DNA from: Cydia pomonella
Lineage: Eukaryota; Arthropoda; Insecta; Lepidoptera; Tortricidae
Reading direction: 5' to 3'
DNA: 64,000 bases
Assembly: GCF_033807575.1 (NCBI RefSeq)
Contig: NC_084707.1
Coordinates: 8,790,550-8,854,549 of the forward strand
The notes under the pieces were generated by a model. It searched no databases and was not told the origin of the DNA. It saw only the letters and a list, made by a program, of their open reading frames with translations. Position 1 is the stretch's first letter, and each line of letters opens with the position of its first letter. Positions 1 to 10,900 of this stretch are shown piece by piece. A program made the position numbers and the translations under genes.

Positions 1-130
1 TGTTTAAACATGTATAAGTAACTGTGATTTTGTATTAAATGGTGTCCTAATAAAGCTGGTTTTACTATTAGGTATTTATTCCTTGAATTGGAACAATTTT
101 ATTAATGGGGGTTTTCAGAAAAAAATACAA

Positions 131-340
131 GGGTGCCAAAAAATATATGCATTTCGGTTGCCAGGGAGGTATTGGGATTATACTGAGCAACTTTTACTAT
201 GGGGCCAACCCCGAAATCGCGAAAAAAATTTCTGCCTGTTTCATACATTTTAGCTGGTACATTTTCTATGGGAGGGTAATTTTTTTTTTGCGATTTTGGG
301 GTTGGTAACAGGAATGCACATATTTTTTGGCAACCGTGTA
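131..340. repeat. Palindromic element, about 210 bp
   Basis: GGTGCCAAAAAATATATGC near 131 is the near reverse complement of the stretch ending in TTTTTTGGCAACC near 336. This foldback layout is typical of a small non-autonomous DNA transposon. No coding capacity. Confidence 0.5.
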
Positions 341-357
341 TACCCGATAATTTATAA

Positions 358-413
358 GTCAGTTTTGTAACGGTCCATACAACGTGTATGGTTAACTGCG
401 TTACAAAACTGAC
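358..413. repeat. Short hairpin with 15-bp arms
   Basis: GTCAGTTTTGTAACG and its exact reverse complement CGTTACAAAACTGAC enclose about 26 bases. Probably a remnant of a palindromic transposon. Confidence 0.45.
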
Positions 414-1634
414 AGTTAAAAGTGGGACACTTTTTTTAATGCTTAAATCGATAGTGCTCATGGTTCTGAGTAGAAATAACCCAAAATTCGTTAGATTTAA
501 AAATAAATTAAAATTTACTGAAATTTATATTAGGTAGTATAATAACAATATTGGATATATACAGATGATTACTATAACTACCTTATATCTAAAATAGGCC
601 CTTGAGGCATTGTACCAAGGATGCCGGCGGCATTTCCTCGTTGTATCGCAATACTGATACGCTGTGCGAGGAAGCCGCCAGCTCTTTGGTCACCAGTTAT
701 GTAATATAATAATAATTTGAGTTGAAATTAGCTTTACCTATTCCTCTATTTCTTTGACTTGATTTTTAACATGAAAATGGAACGAAATTATTGATCACTA
801 TTTATCAATACAGAAAATAATATATAAAATGCTTAAAAAATATTTATTTGTACTTCATACAGGGATTAACAAACAATACAAGAGAGAAAAGAAACATAAC
901 TTAAGACTAGAATATACCTAATTAGCTAATTACAGTCAACATTGTCAACAACATTAATACAATATTCGCAAGTAAAATGCACTTTACAAACTCCAATTAA
1001 CCTCAATTTTCCTCTCCTTATAACTTAGTTAACATTCATACAGATATACCAATATACAAAAAGTGATATATAACGATTTCAAAAACCCTTTTTTATTTTT
1101 CGTTTTTTAAAACGACTTAATTTTTTTTTCAGACCCACATAAAATATCGTTCTAAAGTTTGGTTTTAATAAATACATGTGTAACTAAAAGGGTGCATAAC
1201 AAACGTCCACAATTCGCAACATATTCGACAAACCCGAATGCAGCTAAGACATTACGTAAATTATAGGTACGTAGACCAAGCCACACCTTAACAAGTTCAG
1301 TTTCTTATAAAAAGTAGGAACCGTGTGACAAAACAGGCAACAAGTGCAAAACAGTAAACCCTTTACCAGGCATAGTACGATTTATCGACCACATACGCGC
1401 CATTATAATTTCAACTTTAGCATTCCGATTTAAGGTTTAAATTAGATTACACTTTCAGGAAATGTTACTTGTCTTCAAATGAATCATCAAAGCCGGATTA
1501 ATTGGTATATATTTGGATTTTTTGGGATGACCTTGTAGATTGGTGCGGCCTGGAAAAGGGTTAAACAACTGACGTGGCAGTATTGGTAAGGTTGCATCGT
1601 AGCGGGCTCTACGCCGCTACGCGTCCACGTTACG

Positions 1635-4402
1635 TCACAAGTGGCTTTTCGGCTTGCGCCGTAGCTGGGCATAAATGAGGCCCGCGGGTTTGTCTATGGG
1701 CTGGTAGATGTGATGCCGGGGGTCGCCCTTCGTCACGTTGGCAGGGAACTTGGACATGTCGATGTTCAGGTAATGCTTGTTTGGCATCGTCATCTTGATC
1801 CATGAGATCTGCAATAAAAGAACCAGGTTAATATATGTTGCACACGATTAATACGAGTACAAATCCTAGTTCTGTCTGGTAAAACTGATAATCTTTTGAC
1901 CACTTTGACAATGCAGTAAAATGAAGCAAATTTTAACTTAATCCACAAAAGTAATAAAGCAAGAAATATTACTGTGCTAATCCGCGATAAAAATACGTGC
2001 TAGTCAATTAGTGCTAACCCGTAAACAACACAAAACGAAAACCACGAAAGTAATCTAAAAGTATTATCGATGATTTTTACAAAAAAAATAATAATGAAAT
2101 GTAGGTATGTTTATTTGCATACTCAAACAACAATTTTAAATATTTTTATCGCAAAATAGGTATAAGTTATTCTAGTCAATACGGAATTTTCGGTTTAGGG
2201 TTCAGTTTGGCGACTCGTTTTAAATTGATTTATGTAAGCAAATTCAAGTTGTTTGGAATAGTTTATTTTCATGCTTAATAAGTAATATATTAACATAGGA
2301 TATTTATTTTTTATATTATTAGTTCCACACGGAAAGATTCAAATAGTCGTCCCACTTATAGAACGATAGGCAAACTGGTACGATGTAGTTATCGGTCTTT
2401 AAACTCACACGGTTTTACTATCAAACCAGCTGTACACCGGTTTCAACAGGATAATTAGATTAATTAGTGCAATAACAATATTTTGTTCATTTATAGATAC
2501 ATCCTCGTCTGAGAGAGATATGGAGCCACATGACCAAGATGATGCACCGGACCGTTTAGATATATGTAAATATTATTGACCAACTTGAGCGAAATTACTT
2601 GACATTATCTTTATTGATATAATAGCGTCTTGTCGAGGCATTGACCGCGATCACTTAAAGTTTCTGAATATTCTTCAGTAACATATAAGCAAGCTAATAA
2701 CAAGGCCAGTACTTCTTTACATTTGTACACTTTTTTTCACTTCATTTCGATTTATTTGATATGCGACCAAACATTAATACCGGCGCAATCTCAACGCGTG
2801 TTCTATTGCGGTTTTAATTTGGTTTTCAATATTATTAAAACTTACCTCAGCTACTTTCTCCAGCACAGTTTTCTCAGCTTGATACAGGGTGTGCTGAACT
2901 GACGGCGAATAGACGCCGACGTCTGGTGGCCCAGCGAACTTGTCAAGAATGGCATCCTTGACTGTCAGCCATGCGTTGTCGAAGTCCGCTGACCGCATGC
3001 TGTCGTATGTCCACTCTGCCTCCACTACCGTACTGCATAAGGAAAATTCAAATTATTTCAGCTCTTACTAGATGAGTTTATATCTTCAACTAGATGGAAT
3101 TGCAGTACTAAAACATATTTGATGTTGCGAGACAATCAAACATCAAATGAAAGAAGTTGCAAATTCTTTACTACATAAGCTAGCAGCTCAACTCAGGGCC
3201 ACAATTAACGACAAGAACTTTTTTGTCTCATGAACAGAGAAATGTCAAATGATCGAAGCAGATATATGAAATTCTATGTGTTACCTGAAAATTCTTTCGG
3301 CGGCGTCCGCTAGCGTGGTGTATTCATCTTGCACAAAGTCTACGAACGCCGATTGCGTAGTCTTCAACACTCGCAGACCGCTTAGGCCGGACTTCACCAC
3401 CACAGCTTCTGTATTACAAAGGACACACTGATTTAATAACCCTTTCACAAAAAAGGTAAAAAATTATCCAATCACTTCGTTTATGTAATTGTATTTATTG
3501 AATTGTATTCAAAACTTGTATTTAACTTGATTATTGAACTTACCGTGTCGAGCTTGTGACACTAAACACCATCTAGTTGCAGTTGGTGAAAACACGAATG
3601 CGTGATTGTGGGGCGCTCCTGCTTGGAGCCTCTCCCATGGGTACTCGACCACGCGGCACCTCGCCTCAGCAATCTGCCTGTAGGTATACAAGAAATGGTT
3701 GACAACCACTGCTCCAAATTCTTCAGGTGTTTTAACTCCATGCTTTTTGGCAAGGAGGTACACGGTGTTCTTCTGGGAGTCAGTGGCGACGACTTCTTTG
3801 TTGTCTCCAATTACGTAAGCAGATTCTGAGGAGAGCTTGAGTTCCGTGGAGACTTCGAACTCGCGGATGGTGTGGTAGTCGCCATCGCGATGGACGTGGA
3901 GAAGTTTCACGGAGCTCTTGCCGTAGCCGTGATCGCTGAACTCGAACCGGCCGCCACTGTCGGCTGCGGCCGTCAGCGCGGGCTGCATCCCGCTCTGACT
4001 ATACAGCGGACCTTCACCTCCGCTGGTGTTCGAGGGTTTCGCATAAATTCTAAAACAAGTAGATAAATTAATAAGCTGTAAATAATGAATGAGGACAAGA
4101 CACTGAGATCTAAATATTTAGAAAACCTGATATTTATTTAATTCACCAAGCAGTGATAGGTGTATCTAGTGATATCTAGTGATAGGGGTTTAGGAGAGAA
4201 CAATAACAGCGAAGTGAGAACACTAGTTAAAATAATGTAAATGCTTTACCACTTAAATTATGCAAGATGGATGAGAAAAATAATCTATAAAATATTTTTT
4301 TTTTTAATTTAAAAGTCTCTTGGAAGAACATTAATTTTATAAAAAAGAATGTTATAACAAATTTCAATCAAAATAGTACCTGTTAGTGCTCGTCCACGGC
4401 AT
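1635..4402 (-). CDS. Uro: Uricase (urate oxidase), five exons, complete
   Basis: Urate oxidase oxidises urate to 5-hydroxyisourate in peroxisomes, a step of purine breakdown. Exons on the minus strand: 4402-4380, 4049-3544, 3408-3285, 3032-2846 and 1808-1635. All junctions are GT-AG and in phase, giving 337 residues, the usual family size. Visible motifs are the YGK segment with the catalytic lysine near residue 52, the ATDSQKNT segment with the catalytic threonine near 97, and NKHYL with the conserved histidine near 292. The chain ends in SHL, a peroxisomal targeting tripeptide variant. The start is the ATG of a very short first exon (MPWTSTN...); the next methionine, residue 29, would still leave the catalytic core. 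The gene is divergent from vari. Family assignment is very secure; the small first exon is slightly less so. Confidence 0.95.
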
Positions 4403-4509
4403 CTTGGAGGGAAAAATAATCACTTGATTTTGAGAGTGTGTAAAAAACTGCGTCGTCGCATTTAGTGCGAAGCAAAACGAAATGTGACAAGACGCCTGCG
4501 CACCCGACT

Positions 4510-4515
4510 CTTATA
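4510..4515 (-). promoter_or_regulatory. Possible TATA box of uricase
   Basis: A TATAAG motif on the minus strand lies about 110 bases upstream of the uricase ATG, in a locally GC-richer stretch. Transcription would start near 4480. This is inferred from motif and distance only. Confidence 0.35.
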
Positions 4516-5689
4516 GCGGCGACCTGCGACCCGAGATAAGGGTAGGCACGCGACAACGGCGCGATACCACTATCATAACAATAACAATCAAATAGCCAAC
4601 CATTAACAACGTGGCAGACTGGATATGGTTCCGCGAAGTGTTGATGTGTACGCGAACGTTTTCCGCGAGTGACGTCAACAGTTCAAAAGATGAAATGGCG
4701 ACGAAGTTTTCATGCTGCACAAACCTTCGTGTTGATATAAATTGTGAGTACATAATTAAAAAATGATTACATAGTTCGTCTTTAAAATTAAAGTTAAGTG
4801 GTTCGACCTTTATACCCTTTGAGGTGAAAAGCACGGTATGTCTATAATGAATATTATAAAATTTGGTTAGAACTCTTGCAAATATTGTTTATAGCTCTAG
4901 AAACTGTAACCTGGTAACTAAGTAATTAGTCATAAAAATATACATACGTTAATTAATTATTAATGCTTATCAAGGTTCCTCTAAATAACAGTGAACGACA
5001 AGCAATGACAGAGCAGATATATGTGACACGGGCCAAATGATTCACACACCGCGTGACTGTTCTCTCCATGCATATAGTAGAAAAGCTTGCATACATAATT
5101 TGTCTTTATCTTGTCTCTCTCTGTCTTTCTCGGCATTTTTGCGTCCATAATGGACATACGGATTTCATGATTTTGCGCTGATCCTGTTTCAAGCCGAGGC
5201 TAGTTTTTTTACTTGTAATAGCCTTATTTTCTTCTCACCATCTGGGGCCCATTTCTCGTACCGTAGTACGGTAATATTCACGACTTTAAGCCGGTAGATC
5301 CTTTTGGCCGTCACCGTCCACGTCTCACGCAATAATAGCAACCCAGCTGTAGTTTTCAGTGACGGTAGAATTTTAATATACTATAACGTCAAGCTTGTTG
5401 ATCTCACTAGATACCTACTGCCAAAAACAAGTGCTAAACTTAAGATAATTTTGATTATTATCTTAGTGTGTGTTAGGTGTGTATCTTAGTGACCGGGTGT
5501 TAGGCATGGACGCTATCGGCTTAAAGATACGATTCCAAAGTTCAATGATTTAACTTATCAACTATGTAACAAGGTTTTTTGCTAATAAGTGATTAACTCA
5601 TATCTAGTTGATATACGCATGAAGGCACATTATTTTTGACAGTTCATAAGTTCTCTTGAACTTTGATACCTGTACCCCTAGTGAAATTT

Positions 5690-5846
5690 ATTCGACGGCG
5701 TAACGTGACGTACGCGTTTGCGTTAAGTCTCATTTTGTATGGGATTTTGATTTTCCAAAACGTTCCACTTGGCGCGCTGTTTCTAAATCCCATACAAAAT
5801 TAGACTTAACGCAAACGCGTTCGTCACGTCACGAAATCGAATAAAT
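5690..5846. mobile_element. Palindromic MITE-like element
   Basis: An outer stretch beginning TTATTCGACGGCGTAACGTG and containing GCGTTTGCGTTAAGTCT recurs inverted as AGACTTAACGCAAACGCG, ending in TCGAATAAA. The arms are about 60 bp around a short centre. No ORF. Confidence 0.55.
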
Positions 5847-6739
5847 GTAAACTAGAGGCTCTGGCCACAAATAGGCTGGGTACAAATAGCCATACATTTA
5901 ACCCCGCAAAAATTGGCAGACTGTTTTGTACAGAAAATTACAGACAAAGCGTCTCAAGTTGTTAAATCCTCCAAACTGGAGCGCCTATGGCATTATTTCA
6001 GCATTTTTTATCTTAAAACGCCAATATATTGATAAATATGAGTAGGTATATTCGCTGGCGATATCGAGCTTCAGAAAACTGGCCAGAATATGGCGACTAT
6101 GTCAAAAATAGTCATTATAAGCATGCCTTATCAAACAAAGACATAACTAGCACATATTGTGGTACAATGGATGAAAATATTGATGTAAGCAACGTTATAA
6201 TCCTATATTTTGTCCAACAAAAAAGGTCAAGTCACTTGATAACAAAAGTAATAAGTAAGTTATCTAGCGAAAAATCGCTGACGTTAACACAAACAAGATA
6301 ACTGTTGTATAGATTGCCTCCCACGGATTTCGCAATATAAAGCGCTTACAAAGACTTGCTGTCACCAGTGACATTAACTCACCACACATGGTTAGATATA
6401 CAAGTACTCCGCCGCGAGCTATGCTATTACTCTGTTGCATCCCATCCTATTTGTTACCTCAACAATCTGTAGTAAATATAATTTTATTGGTATTTATAGT
6501 TTATATGAGTTCAGGGCTTGAACATTCGCGCAATTGAAATAAGTGGTAACTATTAGATATAGGTAGGTGAGGTAGTTACTAGATTAGTATAAAAATGTGT
6601 CGTCAAACATGGTCCATCTTACATGGTTACATTAGCAATAAGATTTTCTCAATAAATTATTCTTATCTAGTGGCTGAGTGATACGTGCATGTTGTGGTCC
6701 ATCTGACATGGTTACAATAGCAATAAGGTTTCCTCAATG

Positions 6740-7011
6740 TATTAGGTAGGTCGTCCGAAATGAGTGACCTAGAAGTTTTTCATGACAGTTTCATTGGGCT
6801 ATGTAATACCTACCTATCGAACCCCATGTCCGATGTAGTTGAAAAGGTATTAAATGTTGTTAAGTGCGGTTTGAAGGACAGAAATGTGTGATACTTATGC
6901 TTAAACTATATTTGGTTGTTTACATTCTTTTAACTTTGTTAATTAAGTCTGTTTCTAGGGGCGACATATTCGTTTACTCGAAAAAGCCCTTTAATAAAGA
7001 GAAAAAAAAAA
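6740..7011 (+). mobile_element. Polyadenylated insertion (possible retrocopy)
   Basis: The insert interrupts a tandem repeat unit, so its limits can be read against the other units. It has AATAAA at 6993-6998 and an A tract at about 7002-7011, the layout of a reverse-transcribed mRNA end. It contains a 43-codon frame (6760-6891). I see no clear target duplication and cannot name a parent gene. Confidence 0.5.
6760..6891 (+). CDS. 43-codon small ORF in the polyadenylated insertion
   Basis: An ATG frame begins MSDLEVFHDSF and ends LKDRNV followed by TGA. The composition looks protein-like (amphipathic, with DVVEKVLNVV), but I do not recognise it. It may be the truncated end of a retrocopied gene or chance. 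Confidence 0.25.
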   Translation: MSDLEVFHDSFIGLCNTYLSNPMSDVVEKVLNVVKCGLKDRNV

Positions 7012-7739
7012 TCTAGTGGGTGAGTGATACGTGCATGTTGTGGTCCATCTTACATGGTTACAACAGCATTAAGGTTTTCTCAATAAATTATTCTTATCTA
7101 GTGGGTGAGTGATACGTGCATGTTGCCTACTGCCTCGATTTAATTGTTATCAACTTGAATAGTTGTATAATCAATATTTAACGAGTAATTACGCAAGACA
7201 GTTGTGTTAAGATGATACAATGTAGCGCGAGACTAGGTTGGTCTTTATTTTCAGGAGTAAAAGCTTTCAGATCTTAACGTAAAACGTAATTAATAAGACT
7301 TAAAGTCAGTACTGATTAGTGATTTCCTCGCTATCTACATAAAAGCGCCTTTATCAGCAAGCTACGAGTATCTAATTAATTAGTAATTAGCTTTGAATCT
7401 GCTCACAAATGCGATACTAATGAATTTTGTTCATTTTGAAGGTTTGTAGGTAGCAGCTGAAAAGTTAATATTGCCTACAATCAAAAATAGAAAGAGATAA
7501 GTATGAAGTTCTTCCCAAGAGTGCTATACTCCCTTCAAATAAAAGTCTTGTTCAATTCAAATAACTTTGAGTACTTCGTTCGCGTAGCTACTTACCTACT
7601 CTTTACGTTACTTGTTTATCTGATAAATATATATTTACATTAAATGAAAAGCAATATACAAGTTAGTATGAGTATCTGTACTGATTTTTACGAGCTATAA
7701 AACTTCTTCAAACGCGCTTTCAGAAGCATTATTCGTAGA

Positions 7740-7901
7740 CGGATAGTGTGTAAGTTGCGAAAGCGGGCGGTGCGCAGGCGCGTCAGGGCGGGCGCCGACG
7801 TGACGCCATGCCCGCTCAGCTGACGCCGCGCCGCGTGACGCGCTGTACGCATCGATCCCGCGATGCTCGCTACTCTCGCTAGTTACTCTCGCTGATTCGT
7901 G
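7740..7901 (+). promoter_or_regulatory. GC-rich promoter-like region upstream of vari
   Basis: About 160 bases are rich in CG dinucleotides in an otherwise AT-rich region, directly before the proposed first coding exon. An in-frame TGA at 7893-7895 lies just upstream of the ATG at 7902. Promoter or 5' UTR role is inferred. Confidence 0.4.
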
Positions 7902-10900
7902 ATGATGGTTCGACGCAGCGGCAGGTACACCACCTGGCGTGGATTTAAAGATTTCGCGCTCGGAAAACCACCGGACGAAGGTAAGCCGGAAAAGAAACCC
8001 TCTGCACTGCTGTATTGAGGAGTTTTGTAGCGAATTACGGGATAACCTCAAAGCGGAGTGTTGTGTTGCTTTTCCGCGAAATTCCTTCGTCAGTAAAAAC
8101 GTTTGTACCTATTACCGGCATTATGACAAACTCTAATGCGTGATGTGTTCAGTTATTAATGTAACTATAATATTTTACTTTTGCTTATATATTAGAGTTC
8201 TGAACATAACAAACAGCTTAACTATCCATAAATCTTCCTTTTACTACCAATGTATACATCTTGCCATGATCATAAATATAAATGTTTGATAGGCACTACC
8301 TACGTAGAAATAAATTTCTTCGCCTCATATTTTAATCTAGACACAAAGTGTACAGTAGTCTCATCAGCTGAGCTTCTAGCCAGAGTGTTCTGAAAGTAAC
8401 TTGAGCATATGATATAATAAATAATAAAAATTTGAATTTAAAAGTTATATAACTATTGCTTAACACAACGATGAAGCACGGAAAAAATAATAGATAATTA
8501 AAAAGTATGTGTTGGTTACCAAACGTTTTATCCAAAAAGTACCACATTATTGGTTGGTTGTTCACTAGATTGAGTGATTTATAAAAGCCTACTCATATAA
8601 AGCCCCTCTTGCATATGCATAGTCGTGTACTGCAGTTTAAAAAAACGCTTTACAATATTCAACAATATTCAATGTTGTACCTTTTGCCCGAAAACAGCAG
8701 ACTTCAAAACATACTGCCAAGTATATAAGGTAGGTAGGTAAACTCGTACATTCACAGACCAGATTGTAATTTTCCCAGGGTTTGCAACTACTTAATATTC
8801 TACGGATCATAACAGTCCCTATCGGCGATCGTCCCGAAATTCATGCTACACGCTACCTCAAACATTCCAAAAACAACAAAATGCTTTTTCTCTTAGTATC
8901 AGAGTCTAAAGTTGTTTGGAGCTAGTGACAACTCCAATGTAAACGTAAAGGTATACCATACTTGTATACGATGGACACGCAAGTTTTCATAGATTAGCAT
9001 TCCCATCGCATCAGAGGCACCAAAGTAAATGTAACCTCAAAATCCATAGGCACTATGCATATCCGAAGATCATTATAATCCGTTGGCTTGAGGCGACACT
9101 ACCTTAACGATTAGTGTACAGCCGTGATATGCTGACACCACTAATGACGTTTGACATGACGAATTTACGAGTTTGTATTGCCTTTGCAGTGTTGGGTAAA
9201 ACCCGTAACCTTAAAAAAAGGATTTTGTCTCCAACTAATAAGGCTCAATTTTAAATGCCTAGCCGAAAAGCTTAATTGAGTCGTTTTTATTGCGAAGTTA
9301 GTTAATGTCATGGCCTAATGGAGGGCAATTAGGCGATATTGTGAAGAAGGGTTACATGTGGACATAAGGACAAAAAGGCTTTCTAGATAGTTACCTACCA
9401 CAGATTGTGTAATCCAAAATGTATAATAAAGGAAAATCTGGTGACATCTTAATTTTATTAAATTTACTTAGATATATTTTGTTTGGTTTGAAGAGGATAT
9501 CGCAAAGGAGTGTACCTACAGCTTTTTAAGGCCCAGAAAGTTCGTATTCTTCTCTCTCTCTCACTGAGCGTAAGCGTGAGCGAGATGAAAGTGCGTGCCT
9601 GGGAGCGCGAATGTCACGTTTTTTTTTTCATTTTAATATTTTGTAAGTACGTTTAAATAAGATAAAAAGTTATTGATACGTTCCCTCAAACATAATATTG
9701 CAGATTTTAGAAGCAATTTTCATATCTTTAGCTTTTATGTATAATTTGTTACAAATTTTTAAAGTGCATTTAGACCTATGTTCGTGATTTTTTTCTATCG
9801 TGCGTAAGTTAAAAACTCAGGATTCGAGTCCATACAGTCCCTCGAGAAAGATCTCAAGGTTGCTAATTAAATTTATGACAGTCGTAGTGTAATCCAAAAA
9901 ATCGCTACCTACGACTTTTTGAAAACTCAGTTTTCAGAACCTACTGTACCTTAAAAGAAAGGATCGGGCACGCGCATGTAACGCCTACCGTATGATTTTT
10001 GCCACCGACGTGATATTAAATAAAATACTTTTTTTTTCTAGTATCCAATTGCCGGATCCTATTTACCCAAACATGGGTTGAAGGTAAATCTCGGTCGTCT
10101 CGTCTGAAATAAATTGTAATAACATGTGAGGGAGGGTGAGGAAAATTATGGTTCCATTACTCGTAATGTTTCATTTTAGGCATGAAGGTTTAAATAATAC
10201 ATGACCCATCAAAAAGGGCCCTTATAAAAATCGTTGCCGTCCTATTTTATTCAATCACTATATAGGCCTTGGAGATATTTGGCTACTTTTAAGTTTTATA
10301 AATTCACGTTTTTAATAGGTATTAGATAGGTACCTACAGTAAATAAGACTGATATATTTTTATTTCATTTATAATGATCTATATCGAGCGCATTATTACC
10401 TTCTGCCTAGTTATTATAAGGCACTTGGATATTAATTTATTTATTCATAGAAGGTGTAACAAAAGTAGTGGGGATCCGTTTAAGGGCATATTCGATATCG
10501 TGTTCTGATTAGGGAAAAGTGGAGGAAAAGAAATGTATACGCGAAGAAAAATCTATTGAGCAGGTCGTCTAAGTCGGCCAACCCTCCTTACAAAGGACCT
10601 CCATACAAATGTATCATATATGGGTACAAAACTTAAGGAAAAATTTAAAACTAGAAATGTAGAAATTTGTAATTTGGCATAGACAGATACATTAATCACA
10701 CCGACAAAGTAGTATATTATAAAGGTCAACTTAAGGCTTGAACTTGATGTGATGGAAATGGTTCGCTTCTATCTCATTATCTCATAATATATTGTTTCCT
10801 TGTTAGCACAATCGGAATAGAACAAACCTTGAAATCTCTGAAACAGTCCTGAAATTTGGTATGTATGTAAATTAAAGGCCCCTTTTTCATGTCCATACCA

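Larger units (their letters stand above)
1..1634. other. Uricase downstream flank with short palindromes
   Basis: No gene is visible. The part next to 1635 should be uricase 3' UTR; minus-strand AATAAA motifs occur at 1092-1097 and 843-848 but I cannot choose between them. Further left are two palindromic repeats (listed separately) and, near 605-690, a GC-richer stem (GCCGGCGGC facing GCCGCC) resembling the 3' region of a dispersed repeat. Confidence 0.5.
6611..7126. repeat. 85-bp tandem repeat, three units, one interrupted
   Basis: Units start with GGTCCATCT at 6611, 6696 and 7042 and share CATGGTTACA, CTCAATAAATTATTCTTAT and GTGATACGTGCATGTTG. The middle unit is split by about 270 bp of unrelated DNA that ends in an A tract. 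Confidence 0.7.
4403..7901. other. Intergenic region between uricase and vari
   Basis: This lies between the uricase start and the proposed first exon of vari on the opposite strand. It contains a palindromic element (5690-5846), an 85-bp tandem repeat (6611-7126) and a polyadenylated insertion within that repeat. The last 200 bases (about 7740-7900) are strikingly GC-rich and probably the vari promoter. The open frame at 4511-4834 has no recognisable protein. Confidence 0.5.

Noticed and set aside
4511..4834. 107-codon minus-strand frame upstream of uricase
   Set aside because: It overlaps the presumed uricase promoter and shows no family resemblance.
7695..8051. 118-codon minus-strand frame
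   Set aside because: It covers the GC-rich vari promoter and first exon in antisense; no protein resemblance.
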